Shown piece after piece: positions 22,600 to 33,575 of a stretch of DNA of 52,330 bases. The translations under genes were made by a program, and so were the position numbers. Position 1 is the first letter of the stretch; every line of letters starts with the position of its first letter. Source of the stretch: Marasmius tenuissimus. Lineage: Eukaryota > Basidiomycota > Agaricomycetes > Agaricales > Marasmiaceae. A model generated the notes under the pieces. The model was not told the origin of the DNA. It searched no databases and saw only the letters and a list, made by a program, of their open reading frames with translations. The stretch covers positions 1 through 52,330 of the forward strand of contig JAQOTA010000066.1 of NCBI GenBank assembly GCA_029532415.1, read 5' to 3'.

Positions 22600-22885
22600 C
22601 TACTCCATTCCCATTCATACCATCTACGTCGCCCTCCTTTCTTGCTTTCACATCGCACGTGTGAGTTTCGCGGCATCTCGAATCATCTGTCCCTGGTCAC
22701 CCAGGAAACCACCAACGTCTACACTATCACGTTCGATTCGTCTGACCCCAACAGTAGTGCTGGACTGCTAGTGGCGGCATGTCCTGACCACTCACCTTAG
22801 ACAACGAAACATCACCGGTGACATGGACTGTTGACGTCCATCCAGGCCCCCAGAGCTGTCTGTTGCTGCCGTATTGCCCGATTCT
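22600..22885 (+). pseudogene. Kre9/KNH-like domain fragment, copy 3
   Basis: Shorter relative of the copies at 20040 and 21010: signal-like segment at 22605-22670, ITFDSSDPNSSAG at 22728-22765, and GLLTSIQA/TVDVHPG-like remains in another frame at 22820-22850. It is more decayed than the other two. Confidence 0.4.
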
Positions 22886-22909
22886 GGCGCAGTCGCAAAA
22901 GTCCATGTT

Positions 22910-23350
22910 GGGCTGATGGAGGAGGAAACGTGATGCATGCTTCTGGGCCCACGGGTTCAGCAGCTAACGGTGAGACGCAAGATTCATTTCATTCGAGTGG
23001 GACCGTGCCCAGGGAGGCTCTGTCCGATACTTTTGGGGATATCGGTACGTCGGTTAACCGCGGACTACTTTCTCTTCGTCTCTGAGCCATGATCAGGTCC
23101 AGGATGGTTCAACTCGTATGGAAAACAAAGCGAAGCATCGGGCAACGGTCGTTCTGCTAGCGGCCACGGTACAGGGTACATTTCAATCGCTCTCATGGGT
23201 GACCAACTCGTGGTTTGCATCACTTCACACCCTGGTAGATCTCGGGGCGAATGGGAATTGTGTATCTAGATGGCTGGCTGGCTGGGATGAGGTCTTGACG
23301 CTTTCGCTCGTTCCGATCCATCCCAAATCAAGTTGTGGGGCCCTGGAGCT
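22910..23350 (+). pseudogene. Fragment of an unidentified secreted-type protein, copy 3
   Basis: Matches 4850-5260 block by block (GWADGGGNVMHASGPTGSAAN, then SFDTFGDIGTS-like, then GNGRSASGHGTGYISIAL-like in another frame). It runs into the start of the left palindrome arm. Confidence 0.45.
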
Positions 23351-23495
23351 CTCTGAGGTGTGAGGATCTGGGCCACTCCTCTATGATACTAGCCCCCTAT
23401 CGGGTAGCTTCCCTTTATGTTCATCTCATACTTGTTCCATCTTGACTGCTATGTGTTTCCGCCTATTTCCATTATTGGTTATGGTTATCCTATTA

Positions 23496-23543
23496 GTATA
23501 TATAGTCCCATGTATATATAGTCCCATGTATATATAGTCCCAT
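23496..23543 (+). repeat. 16-bp minisatellite, three units
   Basis: Three perfect copies of GTATATATAGTCCCAT, followed by a partial fourth. The mirror copy in the right arm also has three units, so the array has not changed length since the duplication. Confidence 0.9.
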
Positions 23544-23688
23544 GTATCTATTTGATCCTTAGTTGGATCAACACAAGTTATATCCCATATTCCGCATTCC
23601 TCACTTCCCTCGTCCTCAGTCCATTCTCACGCATTGCGGAAGGCTCAGGTCGGATCGCCGTCCACGGTCCGGCCTGATCCTGACAGTG

Positions 23689-24517
23689 CAGTGTTGGGAG
23701 GTCGCCGTCCCTAAGGTCAGGGACAGGTCACGATTTCCCATCAAAGTCAGCAAAAAGTCGGAGGTCGGGTCGCCGACCTGTCCTGATTGCCCATCAATCC
23801 CGGACCGAACCGGTCCACATACGTATTGTGTCATACAGTATGACCGGAATTAATTACTTTTGACGCCCACTTGCGCCCCGCCAACGGTTCCGCCACCTGC
23901 TTTCACCACATCGGCACAGACAGAAAAAATCTAGCTAGAGGTGGATGTTGAGGGTATCAGTCGGTCTCGAGACATGGCTGCTGACTCGAATGATGAGCTG
24001 ACAGAGATGGCACGGAGAACGGTGGAAATGGTCGGGGAAGATGAATATGACCTCCGAATTGTTGAGTGCAAACCCTATTCGAGTCACTATTGCTGACCTA
24101 TTTGACTTCAGATCATTAACATGGAAGGGAGTGTATGGGCAGAAGAGTTTTGATGAGGACCTTGAGCTCTATGAATCAATCGACCGCGAGTCAGCAGGAA
24201 GAGATGGCATAGATATCGGACTTGATGATGGTCAACGCTTTTTTTGAGTAGATTTTTATTGAGGCATCGCGGCTTCATTGTGTAAATACATTACAGGATA
24301 TATTGTGATTATCGTGGACTTATCCTTCCAATTGCACGCCGCGTTCACTGAGATTCGAATATTGGCTCTCGCTGTTGTCATGTTGGGGCAGGTATACAAA
24401 GCCAAATAGTCGGAGGTCGCTGACCTTTTCCCACACATTCCCAAAAGCCGCTGACCGGTCGGCGACCTCGTGACTTTTCAAAAAGTCGCCGACTAGTCAC
24501 CAACCCTACCAACACTG
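23689..24517 (+). mobile_element. hAT-like element, internally deleted, 829 bp
   Basis: The ends are CAGTGTTGGGAGG and, inverted, CAGTGTTGGTAGG. The flanks on both sides are TGACAGTG (23681-23688 and 24518-24525), a perfect 8-bp target duplication as made by hAT transposases. Subterminal regions are rich in GTCGCC / GGCGAC motifs in both orientations. Inside, at 23974-24247, two exon-like frames (acidic, with TEMARRTVEMVG and WKGVYGQKSFDEDLELYE) may be the tail of a former transposase gene. No catalytic domain remains, so the element would depend on another copy. Confidence 0.8.
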
Positions 24518-24529
24518 TGACAGTGAGGG

Positions 24530-25240
24530 CGATGCTACCACGACTCGCTTACTAATGTTGAGCTTGGATCAGCCTCAGTCTGCTTGACCCGGGAGAGCCT
24601 GTAAGGGCGCACATACGAAAATACCATCACCCCTGGTGGCCTCTTCGGCCAGGTCGGATGATTGAGACTCTGAGTCTCATTTGGATACGAACTTGATTTC
24701 CAAACAACAATCTTGGCTCGTCACGCCTTCTCTTATTCTTTCACCCGTTGCAACCTATTCTTCCACTACCTCAGACCTGTTTTTGAACATCCGAATGGTG
24801 GAGTAGATGACCCCGGTGATGTACGTCCAAACTGTCCACAAGTAAATCGGGTTTTCCAAGGCTGACTCTCCCCAGACTCTCTGTCCTGCGAGTGCTGTTC
24901 CCCGTGCAGAAATTAGAATGCTCGCTTTCAAAACAAGGCTCGCATCTTCAGTATGACTGACATCTTCATCTCCAGCGATCAGATGAGTCTCGTTCGTCTC
25001 CTCACACATGCCAACAAACTCAACATGGAAGAACAACTCTGTGGGCATTCCCGCCATCAGTGAGAACATCATCAAGGGTTATAACCTCAACGCCAACCTA
25101 GTACCAGAAGCACGGTACCGGCGGAAGAGTTGCTTTCCAGCTTCCAAGATATGAGCTGGTCATTCTGTCTATGTCCCGAGCCGAGTAACACTTTTACTGC
25201 ATTATAACTGCTCTGCGTGCTTGTTGTGGCGGTATCAGCG
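24530..25240 (+). pseudogene. DUF1593-like fragment, left-arm copy
   Basis: Paralogue of 17580-18345. The conserved block reads MTDIFISSDQMSLVRLLTHA at 24953-25012, then NKL, after which a deletion removes the rest of the segment. The blocks before and after align with the first copy in order. This copy is shorter in the core and cannot be functional. Confidence 0.5.
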
Positions 25241-25509
25241 TCCTTGCTGAAGGTTAAGCAGTCACGAAACGAAGAAGACATGGCTGGTTTTTGTCTGAAA
25301 GCTTCGCATCTACTCAATTTCTGACCAGGACAACGCTGGTCCCTGGATTTGATGGAACTTCTCTGCCCTCTTCTATTCACGTGTTCAGCAGATACAGCTT
25401 GGCTACTTGGGTCATACGTCGCGTCATCTCCAAGTCAGTTGTCGCGTTCTCCCCCGTACTGACTGGTTGTGGCTTCCAGGGCATCTCTGGGGACTTCCTT
25501 CTACCTTTC

Positions 25510-25910
25510 AACAAAAGGTGAGCCAGATACCTCCCTCCGTCACAGATGAATGGGCAGACAAACATATCAGAATTTGAGAACTAGGTGCACTCTACCTAGA
25601 TCTAGCATTCGTCATGGAGGGCGATACTTCCTCGTTCCTCGGTCTAAATGCATCCCAAGTGGCGTGGCCGGGGGTGGCAGATACGTTCTGGCAGACCTGT
25701 CCGGCGAAGCTTCGGTTTACAGTGACTCTGGCGACATTGCTATTGGTCTTGATAACAACACTTTCTGGTCCAAGTATGCATCAATTTTGGAGATGGAGGC
25801 CAGCATCTCCATATGACTCCACCGCGCGGATGCAGTGGATCCGTCAATGCTGACGTCGCCAACGCCGATCACCATCCGGTTGCTGTTGTGGGCTTGGAGC
25901 GATGGAAATC
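25510..25910 (+). pseudogene. GGRYFLVPRS-family fragment, left-arm copy
   Basis: Matches 14600-14960, with GGRYFLVPRS at 25617-25646 and GGRYVLADLSGEASVYSDSG at 25673-25732, then TFWSKYASIL. The frame is open between 25550 and 25813. The family is unknown. Confidence 0.45.
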
Positions 25911-25958
25911 CCATTCAAGCACCTATGTGTACCACCCGGAACCACAAAGTAGCTGGAA

Positions 25959-25978
25959 CATCACATCGTGATGTGATG
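25959..25978. other. 8-bp hairpin with 4-base loop
   Basis: CATCACAT, loop CGTG, ATGTGATG. It is kept in the mirror position (49650-49669). It lies 260 bases upstream of the KDZ gene. It could be an operator-like site or chance. Confidence 0.4.
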
Positions 25979-26004
25979 GGTACTTTGCCATGACCTATCG
26001 TTGC

Positions 26005-26160
26005 ACGGTAAGCCCCCCAATATCTCCTTAATTCCCCCCTCGATATCTCATTATCTCTCCTCCCTCAAGCTATGGGTCTCTCTCCCAGCACAACTCCCGC
26101 CCTCCCGACGATTCTCGCGCCTCCCGTGACCTCTCACCCTCCTTAGTAATCCTTGCAGTG
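26005..26160 (+). promoter_or_regulatory. Pyrimidine-rich tract upstream of the KDZ gene
   Basis: About 150 bases dominated by C and T on the plus strand (CCCCCCTC, CTCTCCTCCCTC, CTCTCTCCC blocks). CT-rich stretches close to the transcription start are common in basidiomycete promoters. The assignment is by position and composition only. Confidence 0.4.
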
Positions 26161-26235
26161 TCTTCTCTTATTTTTTCACCACCGTCGTCTTCCGCAGCTC
26201 TTGTCACTGTCGGCCATTCTCTTTGTTTCTCTCTC

Positions 26236-29200
26236 ATGAAAAGAAGGCAAACTGGAGGTTTATCAAGTCATGTCCAATTTCTTGTCACCAAGGAGGATGA
26301 TGAACCAGTGTCACAGCAAAGGCGAGGGGGCTCTTATGATGACCAGTGGAATGAGGCGAGGGCGCAGTTACGACGGACATTCAACAGTACGTCGTGACCC
26401 TACAATCTCGCAATTCACAAGCTAATTTTCTTACAGTGTTATCGAAATTGCACCCGCGTATGTTTGACACCAACCAGAATGGACTATTCTCCGACATCCC
26501 GATTTACGACCCCACTGCTCCCGACGACGACGACTGGAATGATGACTTTCAGCCGGCCATAGGGGAAGAAGGCGCCATCAACAGCAATGCAGGCGGGGAA
26601 TTCAACTTCCACACATTTCTGAGCACACTGATAGCTGAGGCTCCCCGGTATGTTGACAATGATTGCTCTCTTTTTTTTCGGGCCATATCTCATCAATCCT
26701 AACGACAGGCAATTTGACATGCGAGACCGTCATTATCGCACGGAACAGCAAACACAATCTTGGGATAGGCAGCTGCCTCGTTTGGTAGACGCTTACCTCA
26801 GGTTCCAGGCAACCGGAGTACCCAGAGATGATGAGCTGGAGGACGAGCGCTGGAAGATACTTGTGGCCGATTTCGATGGTGCGTCGTCCTAGTTTATTAT
26901 TCAGTTTTCTGTTGACTTATGCACGTATAGAATACAGCAGTGATACCGGCATCTACACTGTTCGAGGTGCAGAGACACCCAACGAAACTCTCGCTCAATT
27001 TGGGTTGCTAGGAGGAAGTCCTGACCAGCCCACCATCGCCTTCCCCTTTCAATTTCTTGAAATTTTTCGCCAGATCCATCGTGTATGTCCTCAATTCAGC
27101 CTCAACAGCCTCGCCCGTTCTGTTACCAATATACATGGGGTAAGATTCGTCTTTTCATTCCGACACAAAATTGTTTACAACAGTATTCAATACAGCAATT
27201 TCCTAATCCCTCCCTCGAAGACCAGCTCTGTGTGTCATACGATGCTTACCTTGCCATTCAACAGGTGGTTCAGGAACGTGTTGATGCTGAGCTAGGGCGT
27301 GATAGTCACCAGAATTTCATACAAAGCGTCTGCCCCCCCTGTATGTATCGACTTGACAATGAACATCCACTCAAACCAGCAATACTACTCGTGATAGACG
27401 GCAACAATTCGCTGAAAATGGTTGATGCCGAGAAGAGATCCGGACGAGCACGCCTCGACACTCGGTGACTCAAGCACCCTCGGTGGTTGGATGCGGCGAC
27501 AGTGGATGAGTTCAAGGATGAGGTCTTGAATTCACACCAGCGCAATAATGTAAGTACAAGTGGCATTACTTATGCATGAGCTCATCTGAAAATCTGCTGC
27601 CCAGGCTACTTCAGATGACGTTTCCCCTTGCGACGGCCCGGAGTTTGGTCATCAAGACGACGTTGCTTGGCTCAACGTCAATGAAATTGAAGATTTGCAA
27701 GCTTGTGTCGACACCTGTGTTGATCGCTGGAAGGCAGCAGGGCCCGACGCCAATAAGAAGATGTATTCCTTCTTTGCTATCTCCGGCATCTTCGTTTTGG
27801 TTTGTCGTCATGGCCATGTACTTGTCCTCTGTGATATGAGGCGAAGCGGGGAGCTGTAAGTGACCTACAACTTCTCGCCTACGCATTTCTGACTGTTTAA
27901 TATCATCAGGATGAAATACCCGCTCGCCATTGTAAAAGCACTATTGGACCGTTATGGCGAGGATCTAGGCCTCGGCTATGACATAATGTGTGCTTTCTAC
28001 AAAACTCTGCTCCGGAGTCCACAGTTGGGGAACAAGGTTGTCGCATGTCGACTCAGGGGGTTGTTCCTGCATTCCATGGTCACGCTCACAACCGGAAATG
28101 TCAGGTCAGCTGGCACCCGATGTACATCGAGGGTGTTGGGCTGGAAGACTTCAAAGAATGTGAACGTACCTTCTCCAAATCCAACCATCTCGCGGCCACC
28201 ACACGATTATCCACCGAGTTCCACCGTCAGCAAGCCATTCTCGAACATTTCCACTTTCATGACATTGATAAACATGTGAGCTCCGGTACGTTTGACCCTG
28301 TTTGACCACACTTGTTGCTCGGCCCTCGCTGATATGAATTGGCAGGGAATTTCCTCTATCAGAATTACTGACAGGAGCTCAAGCGGATCAGCACTGATGG
28401 TCCGCTGTTCGATGAGCTTTGCGAAGAGTATCACATCTCAGAAACTGACTGTAAACGTTTTCTGGCCGATGAGACTGAACACCTTTCCCAAGAATACGAG
28501 GAGTCCCCGGAGGTCGCTGCAAGACTCGACTATGTGGAGCTATTGCAGAAAGTCCATCGTGACAAGTGAGCTCGCTATTGATGGACTTCCCCTTGCTTAC
28601 CATAACAATTCATCAGGAACACTTCTGATGAGGCCCAGGCCAAATACCGCGAGGCCACACGCACCCAGAAACTCACTCATAAGCAGCTCACTGCTTTACA
28701 GACCAGGTCAAGGACTGCTCTCGAACGATACCAGATGACCCTTGAAGGCCTTTTGGACTTTGAGAATGAACACAGTCACTACCGTCGTTGGGAGCCAGGT
28801 GATACAGAATATCAGGAGACCCTGAAGGCCATGCATGGTCAAAACTATCGACAAGCGTTGCACAAGTTGGAGTGTCTGGTTGTCCAACGGTTGTTGGAGC
28901 TGACCAAACTGAATTTGAGCGGCGTCAGTGAGTGATAAGACCTTTACCCTGTTTCCCGGTGCTCAGATCCGCATAAGGATATAAGCAACGTGAGAAGATC
29001 TCACAGGCCCTCTGTGCACGCGCAAAGGCCATTCAAAGGGCACTGGATACCTATAACAAAGCCGCCCTCGCTATGGTTCCTCCACGACCGACACTCGAAT
29101 GGAACGATATCCTTGACATGGCGACATTGGCCGACTTCAATCTTCTCAAGGACACTGACCTGGACCTAACACATGTTCCCTGGGCTCAGCCCGGTCATCG

Positions 29201-29812
29201 GGAGTGTGTGCGGTTATACTTCGGTCTCAGGCGTGCACGCAAGGAGATTGTTCGGCTTAATGTTGAGATCTCTCGTTTGTTGACTTTCATGATTGACAAA
29301 CATGCCGACTATTACCACGCAATGGTTCGTGCACGCAACAAGAATACGCTTGACCTTGCATCGGAATTGGAGGATCGATTGAATGTCAGCACGGAGATAA
29401 ACGGTCACATTGCTATTCGGTTGGTGCAGGCGAGCGAGTTGGCAGGATTTTCTGGTGCGTACCTCTCATATTCGTGACTCGTCTATGAACATAGCGCTGA
29501 TCGCATATGAATGTCAAAGGCACTCTGGTTCCGGGTGAACGGATTGGTCACGACCCGTCCATCACTGACTCAGCCCCGTTACCAGCTTGGGCATCTGTTG
29601 TACTTGGTTTGACCAGGAACAATGATTCCTATGACACCCATGGTCCCAGTACAGACTTATCACAACTATTACCAGAGCCCGAGGCTGAAGACCAAACTGG
29701 TGTGGTAGACCCACATGGACTACTCTACGATACGTACCTGCAGTCCCTTTTCCTTTCTATTCCGTTTATTTCTGATAATTTCGACTTAATTCCGCTTACG
29801 TCCGGTTTCTGA
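26236..29812 (+). pseudogene. KDZ-type transposase, left arm (11 exons, two TGA, one frameshift)
   Basis: DNA transposase of the Kyakuja-Dileera-Zisupton class. I infer exons 26236-26386, 26437-26647, 26709-26878, 26931-27139, 27196-27549, 27605-27855, 27910-28285, 28346-28565, 28617-28927, 28978-29454 and 29520-29812, about 1006 codons. Diagnostic parts in order: QIHRVCPQFS and ARSVTNIHG; CPPCMYRLD then IDGNNSLK (27391-27417); VDRWKAAG and GIFVLVCRHGHVL; KYPLAIV and LGLGYDI; AFHGHAHNRKCQ (28069-28104); GVGLEDFKECERTFSKSN (28126-28180). The C-terminus is coiled coil. TGA codons sit at 27466-27468 and 28369-28371, both where relatives have Arg. A frameshift lies near 28050. All three lesions also occur in the right arm, so the gene was dead before duplication. 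Terminal repeats of the transposon were not found. Confidence 0.8.
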
Positions 29813-30716
29813 CATTCTTATGTTTTCTCTTTTAGTCATATCGTCAAATTACCAACATAGTTTCCCCTTTCGTACCTACGACAACACCTACGCCACACTT
29901 CCTTCCTCTCGTACCTCCCGTTCACGTCGCCGAGCGCCGCTTGCGGGGACTCGTCCAACCCGTCTGCGAAAGAGAATTGCTCCTCTTCTCAAAATAGCTG
30001 CCGCGCGTGTTCCCGAGTACTTGATGATGAGAGTGGGTCCTGGTTGCGTCCAAACTTTGTTCTAACACAGACTCTTTCTTGTTCTCGTATTCCTTCTTCG
30101 CCGCCCACTCCTCATTTCTTGTTGATATTGTACTTACCGGCAGTTCCCTGGTCAGTGGGAACTTTTTACATAAACTGTACAGCTGTCAGTCCTGTGTACG
30201 AGGCTTTGTATTGCTGTCAATCCAGCGGACCCTTTTGCTCATCCCACCACGTTCCTCGCCCTCGGGCTTCTCTAAGGTTCTCAGATTCAAGTATTCAACT
30301 CAAGCTACTTCAAGTTATACTCAAGTACTCTAAGACAAACCGAACGCGTCGCATCGCGTCTCCAGGTACGTATTCTATTATTTTACGTATCCATCACTTG
30401 CCTCGAGGCGCATCTCCACGCGTCTCGGTACCTTTCTCTTTACTCCAGGTTTCGTTCGCCGACTCCGAGTCTCGTAGTCCTTGTGTGGACTAGTCAGTAC
30501 TTCGTCACCGGGGCTTTACTAGATTCCTTCGAACACTTCTCCCTATCTAGTGGCCCAAATGTAGACGATTAGGACCACATTGTTGTACAGTAGATGTAAC
30601 CCCTTGTAATCGTATCATTTTCATTTGAAATTTTCTGTCGCCATACTTATATTCGGGGTCATCAATCGATTCGTAACCACCCATAACGAACTTCCCCCCA
30701 TTCTGATTTGACTTGC
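29813..30716. other. Spacer between KDZ gene and small genes
   Basis: No convincing exon. Open frames here (29820-30493) are Ser/Pro/Phe-rich and differ in no informative way between arms. The stretch should hold the KDZ 3' end and the promoter of the next gene. Confidence 0.4.
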
Positions 30717-31314
30717 ATGGCACCTGCTCCAGACGAGGAAGAATACCTCTGCTTGCGACTCCAGGGTGCGGCAGAGAAGAAATGGTTGTGCCTGAGAGGT
30801 ATCAAAGGTGCCCACAGACAGGCATTGATTGCCAGACGTAAAGCCACACGCGCCGAGACGCTTGCGAGTTATGATTGGATGTGAGTACAGCGATTCCCTC
30901 AGATAATGTACTCACTCTAACTTTCCATCGGGTACAGGCGGCGCAATGTCACCAGCGAGATCGAGAAACTCCGGTATGCTTCACGGTCTCTCAATCTGAT
31001 CTCAGCTTACTCTCTGTTGATATAGGATGCGAGTTCGCCAGTATGAGAATCACTTTTCTTGACCTGAAAACATGCCTGGTAATCCTCAATACCGATTGTC
31101 CCAAGTCAAGGCATTCGACAGGCTGAAGAAACAATCAGAGGAACAGCTGGCGGCAGCTGAGAAGGATTCCGAATGGGTGGAGGAGGTAGTCAGTTCTTTG
31201 GGTACGCAGATGGGACCTGAGACCAACACCAGGCCCAGGCGTCTGCCACGGCCATCCCCGGAGCTACTTGCAGTCATTCAGCGCAAAGTCGAGATCGTAT
31301 ATCCCAATCAGTAG
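30717..31314 (+). CDS. Small basic/coiled-coil protein, left arm
   Basis: Exons 30717-30880, 30938-30973 and 31026-31062 join to a 78-residue frame: an acidic start (MAPAPDEEEYLCLRLQGAAE), then Arg/Lys/Ala-rich helix. Both introns are GT...AG with CTAAC-like branch points. Immediately after, 31072-31314 is open and encodes a Lys/Glu-rich coiled coil ending in a Pro/Arg-rich tail. Its apparent ATG reads ACG in the right arm, and the change fits CpG decay, so this part is more likely a last exon of the same gene than a separate gene; I could not find a splice pair that joins them cleanly. Function unknown. It follows KDZ on the same strand and is tail to tail with the next gene. Confidence 0.5.
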
Positions 31315-31399
31315 TTGTCGGTCCAACAGGAATTTTCACTGTCATGATTGTGCATGAAATATAAGATAGATTTAGTCTGTCTACTAGTAAAGACGTAGC

Positions 31400-32210
31400 C
31401 TAGAGCCCGGCTTCCTCGTATGACCGTAATAGTGCTGGCCCAAAGAACCTGAGAGAACACTTTTTGTACTGTGTCTTGAGTGACTGCAGGTCTGAGTTCC
31501 AAAAGGTATCTTTGTTGATGCCGTCCTCCTGTTTGAGTGCCTGATCCAGAGAAGCAACGCAGGAGCAAAGCTCCTTTGTAAGTGAGGTGAATGACGAGTA
31601 TTTATCCATGAGGTGAGTATAGCCGACTGTGTTGATTATTTTGAATAAGATCGTCTCGGCAATGGTGGCCAGTGAGTGGAATATAGTGTGTGGGTGCGAA
31701 AGCGGTGAGGCTGAGGGACGGTTTGCGAGGTTCCACTGAACAAGATCACGGTATAACTTTTCGAAATATTGTTTGGCATCGTTTCCAAGCTCACGCTGGA
31801 GAGTTGTCTTGAGAGAGGCGTGGTATGTGGCATACCATCTAGGTGAGATGAGTGACTTGCCAGAGTTCAAAAGTAGTTTGGGTACACACTTGCAGTCGTC
31901 GGCCCACTCAGCATCTTGTTCAGCTATATCATCTTCCCTGTACGAAAGCTCGACTTCAAGCTCTTTCTGTCTCTTGATCTGACAGTCTCTGGAGCAAAGG
32001 TGAGCAAGTAAGAGTTGGAAGGCAGTTGAACTCACGCACTCCGCAGCTTTCAGCTCAAGTTTACGTTTTTTTCCATAGTGGATTTCTCGCTGAACTTCAG
32101 ACTCAGTTCGTCTAGCGTTATCATTGAGTTTCCAGAGTGTTTAGAGTGTTTTCTCCCGCTCACCTGCGTCTTCCAGAGCTTGAAGCTGAGGATGGATCTG
32201 GTTCAGTCAT
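31400..32210 (-). CDS. 235-aa coiled-coil protein of unknown function, left arm
   Basis: Exons 32210-32164, 32111-32040 and 31988-31400 give an uninterrupted 235-residue frame with introns of 51-52 bp. The N-terminus is Ser-rich (PSSASSSGRRRR), followed by a long charged helix (KKRKLELKAAED, IKRQKELEVELSYRED) and a more globular, mostly helical C-terminal half with Trp and several Leu-rich segments. No enzymatic motif, signal peptide or membrane segment is visible. Both arms keep the frame. It is adjacent to and co-oriented with two more coiled-coil genes. It is not recognised as a member of a known family. Confidence 0.55.
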
Positions 32211-32288
32211 GAACACTCGTAGGTAACAATGGAGGTAGAGTATCAACTTCAATTATGGGTGAGTGTGGGTACTGGGTGCTTGTGAGCG

Positions 32289-33126
32289 CTAATACTTGTA
32301 CTGGTGTAGGTATAGGTCTTCGAAATCATTTAAAGAGGGATTATAGCCAGCCAGACTCAGAAGCTCACTCATATTGTTGAGTACAGTGAGCAGCTTTCTG
32401 ACTACGTCCTCAAATGCCCAAAAAACATCCCGCTTTTCTTCCCAAACCTGACCTTTTCGATTGTGAAGGCACCAGAAGTAGTAATCTTCCAGGTTGTGGT
32501 ATTCATCCAGCATCACATCAATGGCCCTTTTGGCAGCAATTACGGGAGATGGCGATAGTGCTCGGGTCATCGTCAGTCCACGTTGTGAGTGTTTCCATTG
32601 GAGAGCTTGTACAGAGAGATTGTGCAAGAATTGTTGATGTCTGCATGCGATGTGCATCTGGTATTGCCTTTTCAAGTCTTCCAATCGGTCCTCCAGCTCT
32701 CTGTATACATAGATGAGAGCCTAGCGGTTGAATAATCAGAGTTGCCGCGCACCTTTCGATGTTGATAGGAGGGGGACTGATCGCTTCCTCTGAAAGTTCA
32801 ATACCGGCATTCAAGTTCACCGTTGTCTCTTGCTTGCTTCTCTCGCGTCGTTTCTTGCACTCCCGTATCCTATTCAGTGTATTAGATAGAGCGTGAAGAT
32901 AGATTCTAAGGTTGTAAACTTACTCGCGTGTTTCCTGGGCTCGCCTCTCTTGTAGTCTCTTGTCCTTCTTGGAATCCAGGATCTCGAGGCAATTCCTGAA
33001 GAAACAGTCGGTAAATAAGGTTGAATCAATAGTAGAATGTACGCACTTATCATAGAAGCGTTTGTTTTTGCTTCGGTTTGCTTCCTGTTGTTGAGCTTTG
33101 GTGGTGTAGAGTTTGAGACAAGGCAT
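32289..33126 (-). CDS. 226-aa helical protein of unknown function, left arm
   Basis: Exons 33126-33047, 32995-32924, 32869-32753 and 32700-32289, all with GT...AG borders and 51-54 bp introns, give an open frame of 226 residues. The first third is very basic and coiled coil (SKKDKRLQERRAQETRE, ECKKRRERSK). The last exon holds an aromatic helical part (MLDEYHNLEDYYFWCLHNRK, then KRDVFWAFEDVVRKLL). The start is the first ATG after an in-frame stop. The right-arm copy is also open, with few changes. The gene pair 31400-32210 / 32289-33126 is only 78 bases apart. I do not recognise the family. DNA binding through the basic coiled coil is a guess. Confidence 0.6.
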
Positions 33127-33575
33127 CCGAGTGGAAGCAGGTGTGAAGCATGATAAGAATATGGAATCACCGTCAACCAAAGGTCAGTTTCCTGACTTTT
33201 TCATTTGGGCTTGTTCCTCCACAAAATTTGAGAATCACCTAGACTACCATTATAGCACCTTGTATATGCAATAGCTAAGTATTCGAGAAGGGTATGGGCT
33301 TGCAGTGTTAGAATCGAGTTCAGATCAAGTCGGACTGAGCATCACATAAACCCAAACCTGTAAGCAGAACTTAGGGATCATGGGTCGAGCGTATTCCAAC
33401 TCTATGGTGGTTCTTTGACAGATTCTGTCCAGATCTTTCAATAGTCCCCACGTCATTCATTCTATTCATGGTTTCAGTCATATATATGGAAAACGGAATT
33501 CAAGAATCATTATTATAGTGCAACGAAAGATACAATCAAGTACTATAACTTCAGGCTACGACGGGAGGAGAGACA
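33127..33575. other. Spacer between coiled-coil genes
   Basis: AT-richer than its surroundings. It should contain the promoter of the 226-aa gene and the 3' end of the 139-aa gene. No open frame of note, no LTR ends. Confidence 0.4.

Noticed and set aside
31072..31314. Separate small gene with its own ATG
   Set aside because: The ATG is ACG in the right arm and the left ATG is explained by a CpG change, so it is more likely an exon of the preceding gene.
25900..33570. Terminal inverted repeats of a KDZ transposon
   Set aside because: I compared the flanks of the KDZ block by eye and found no convincing inverted ends or target duplication, so I give no element borders.
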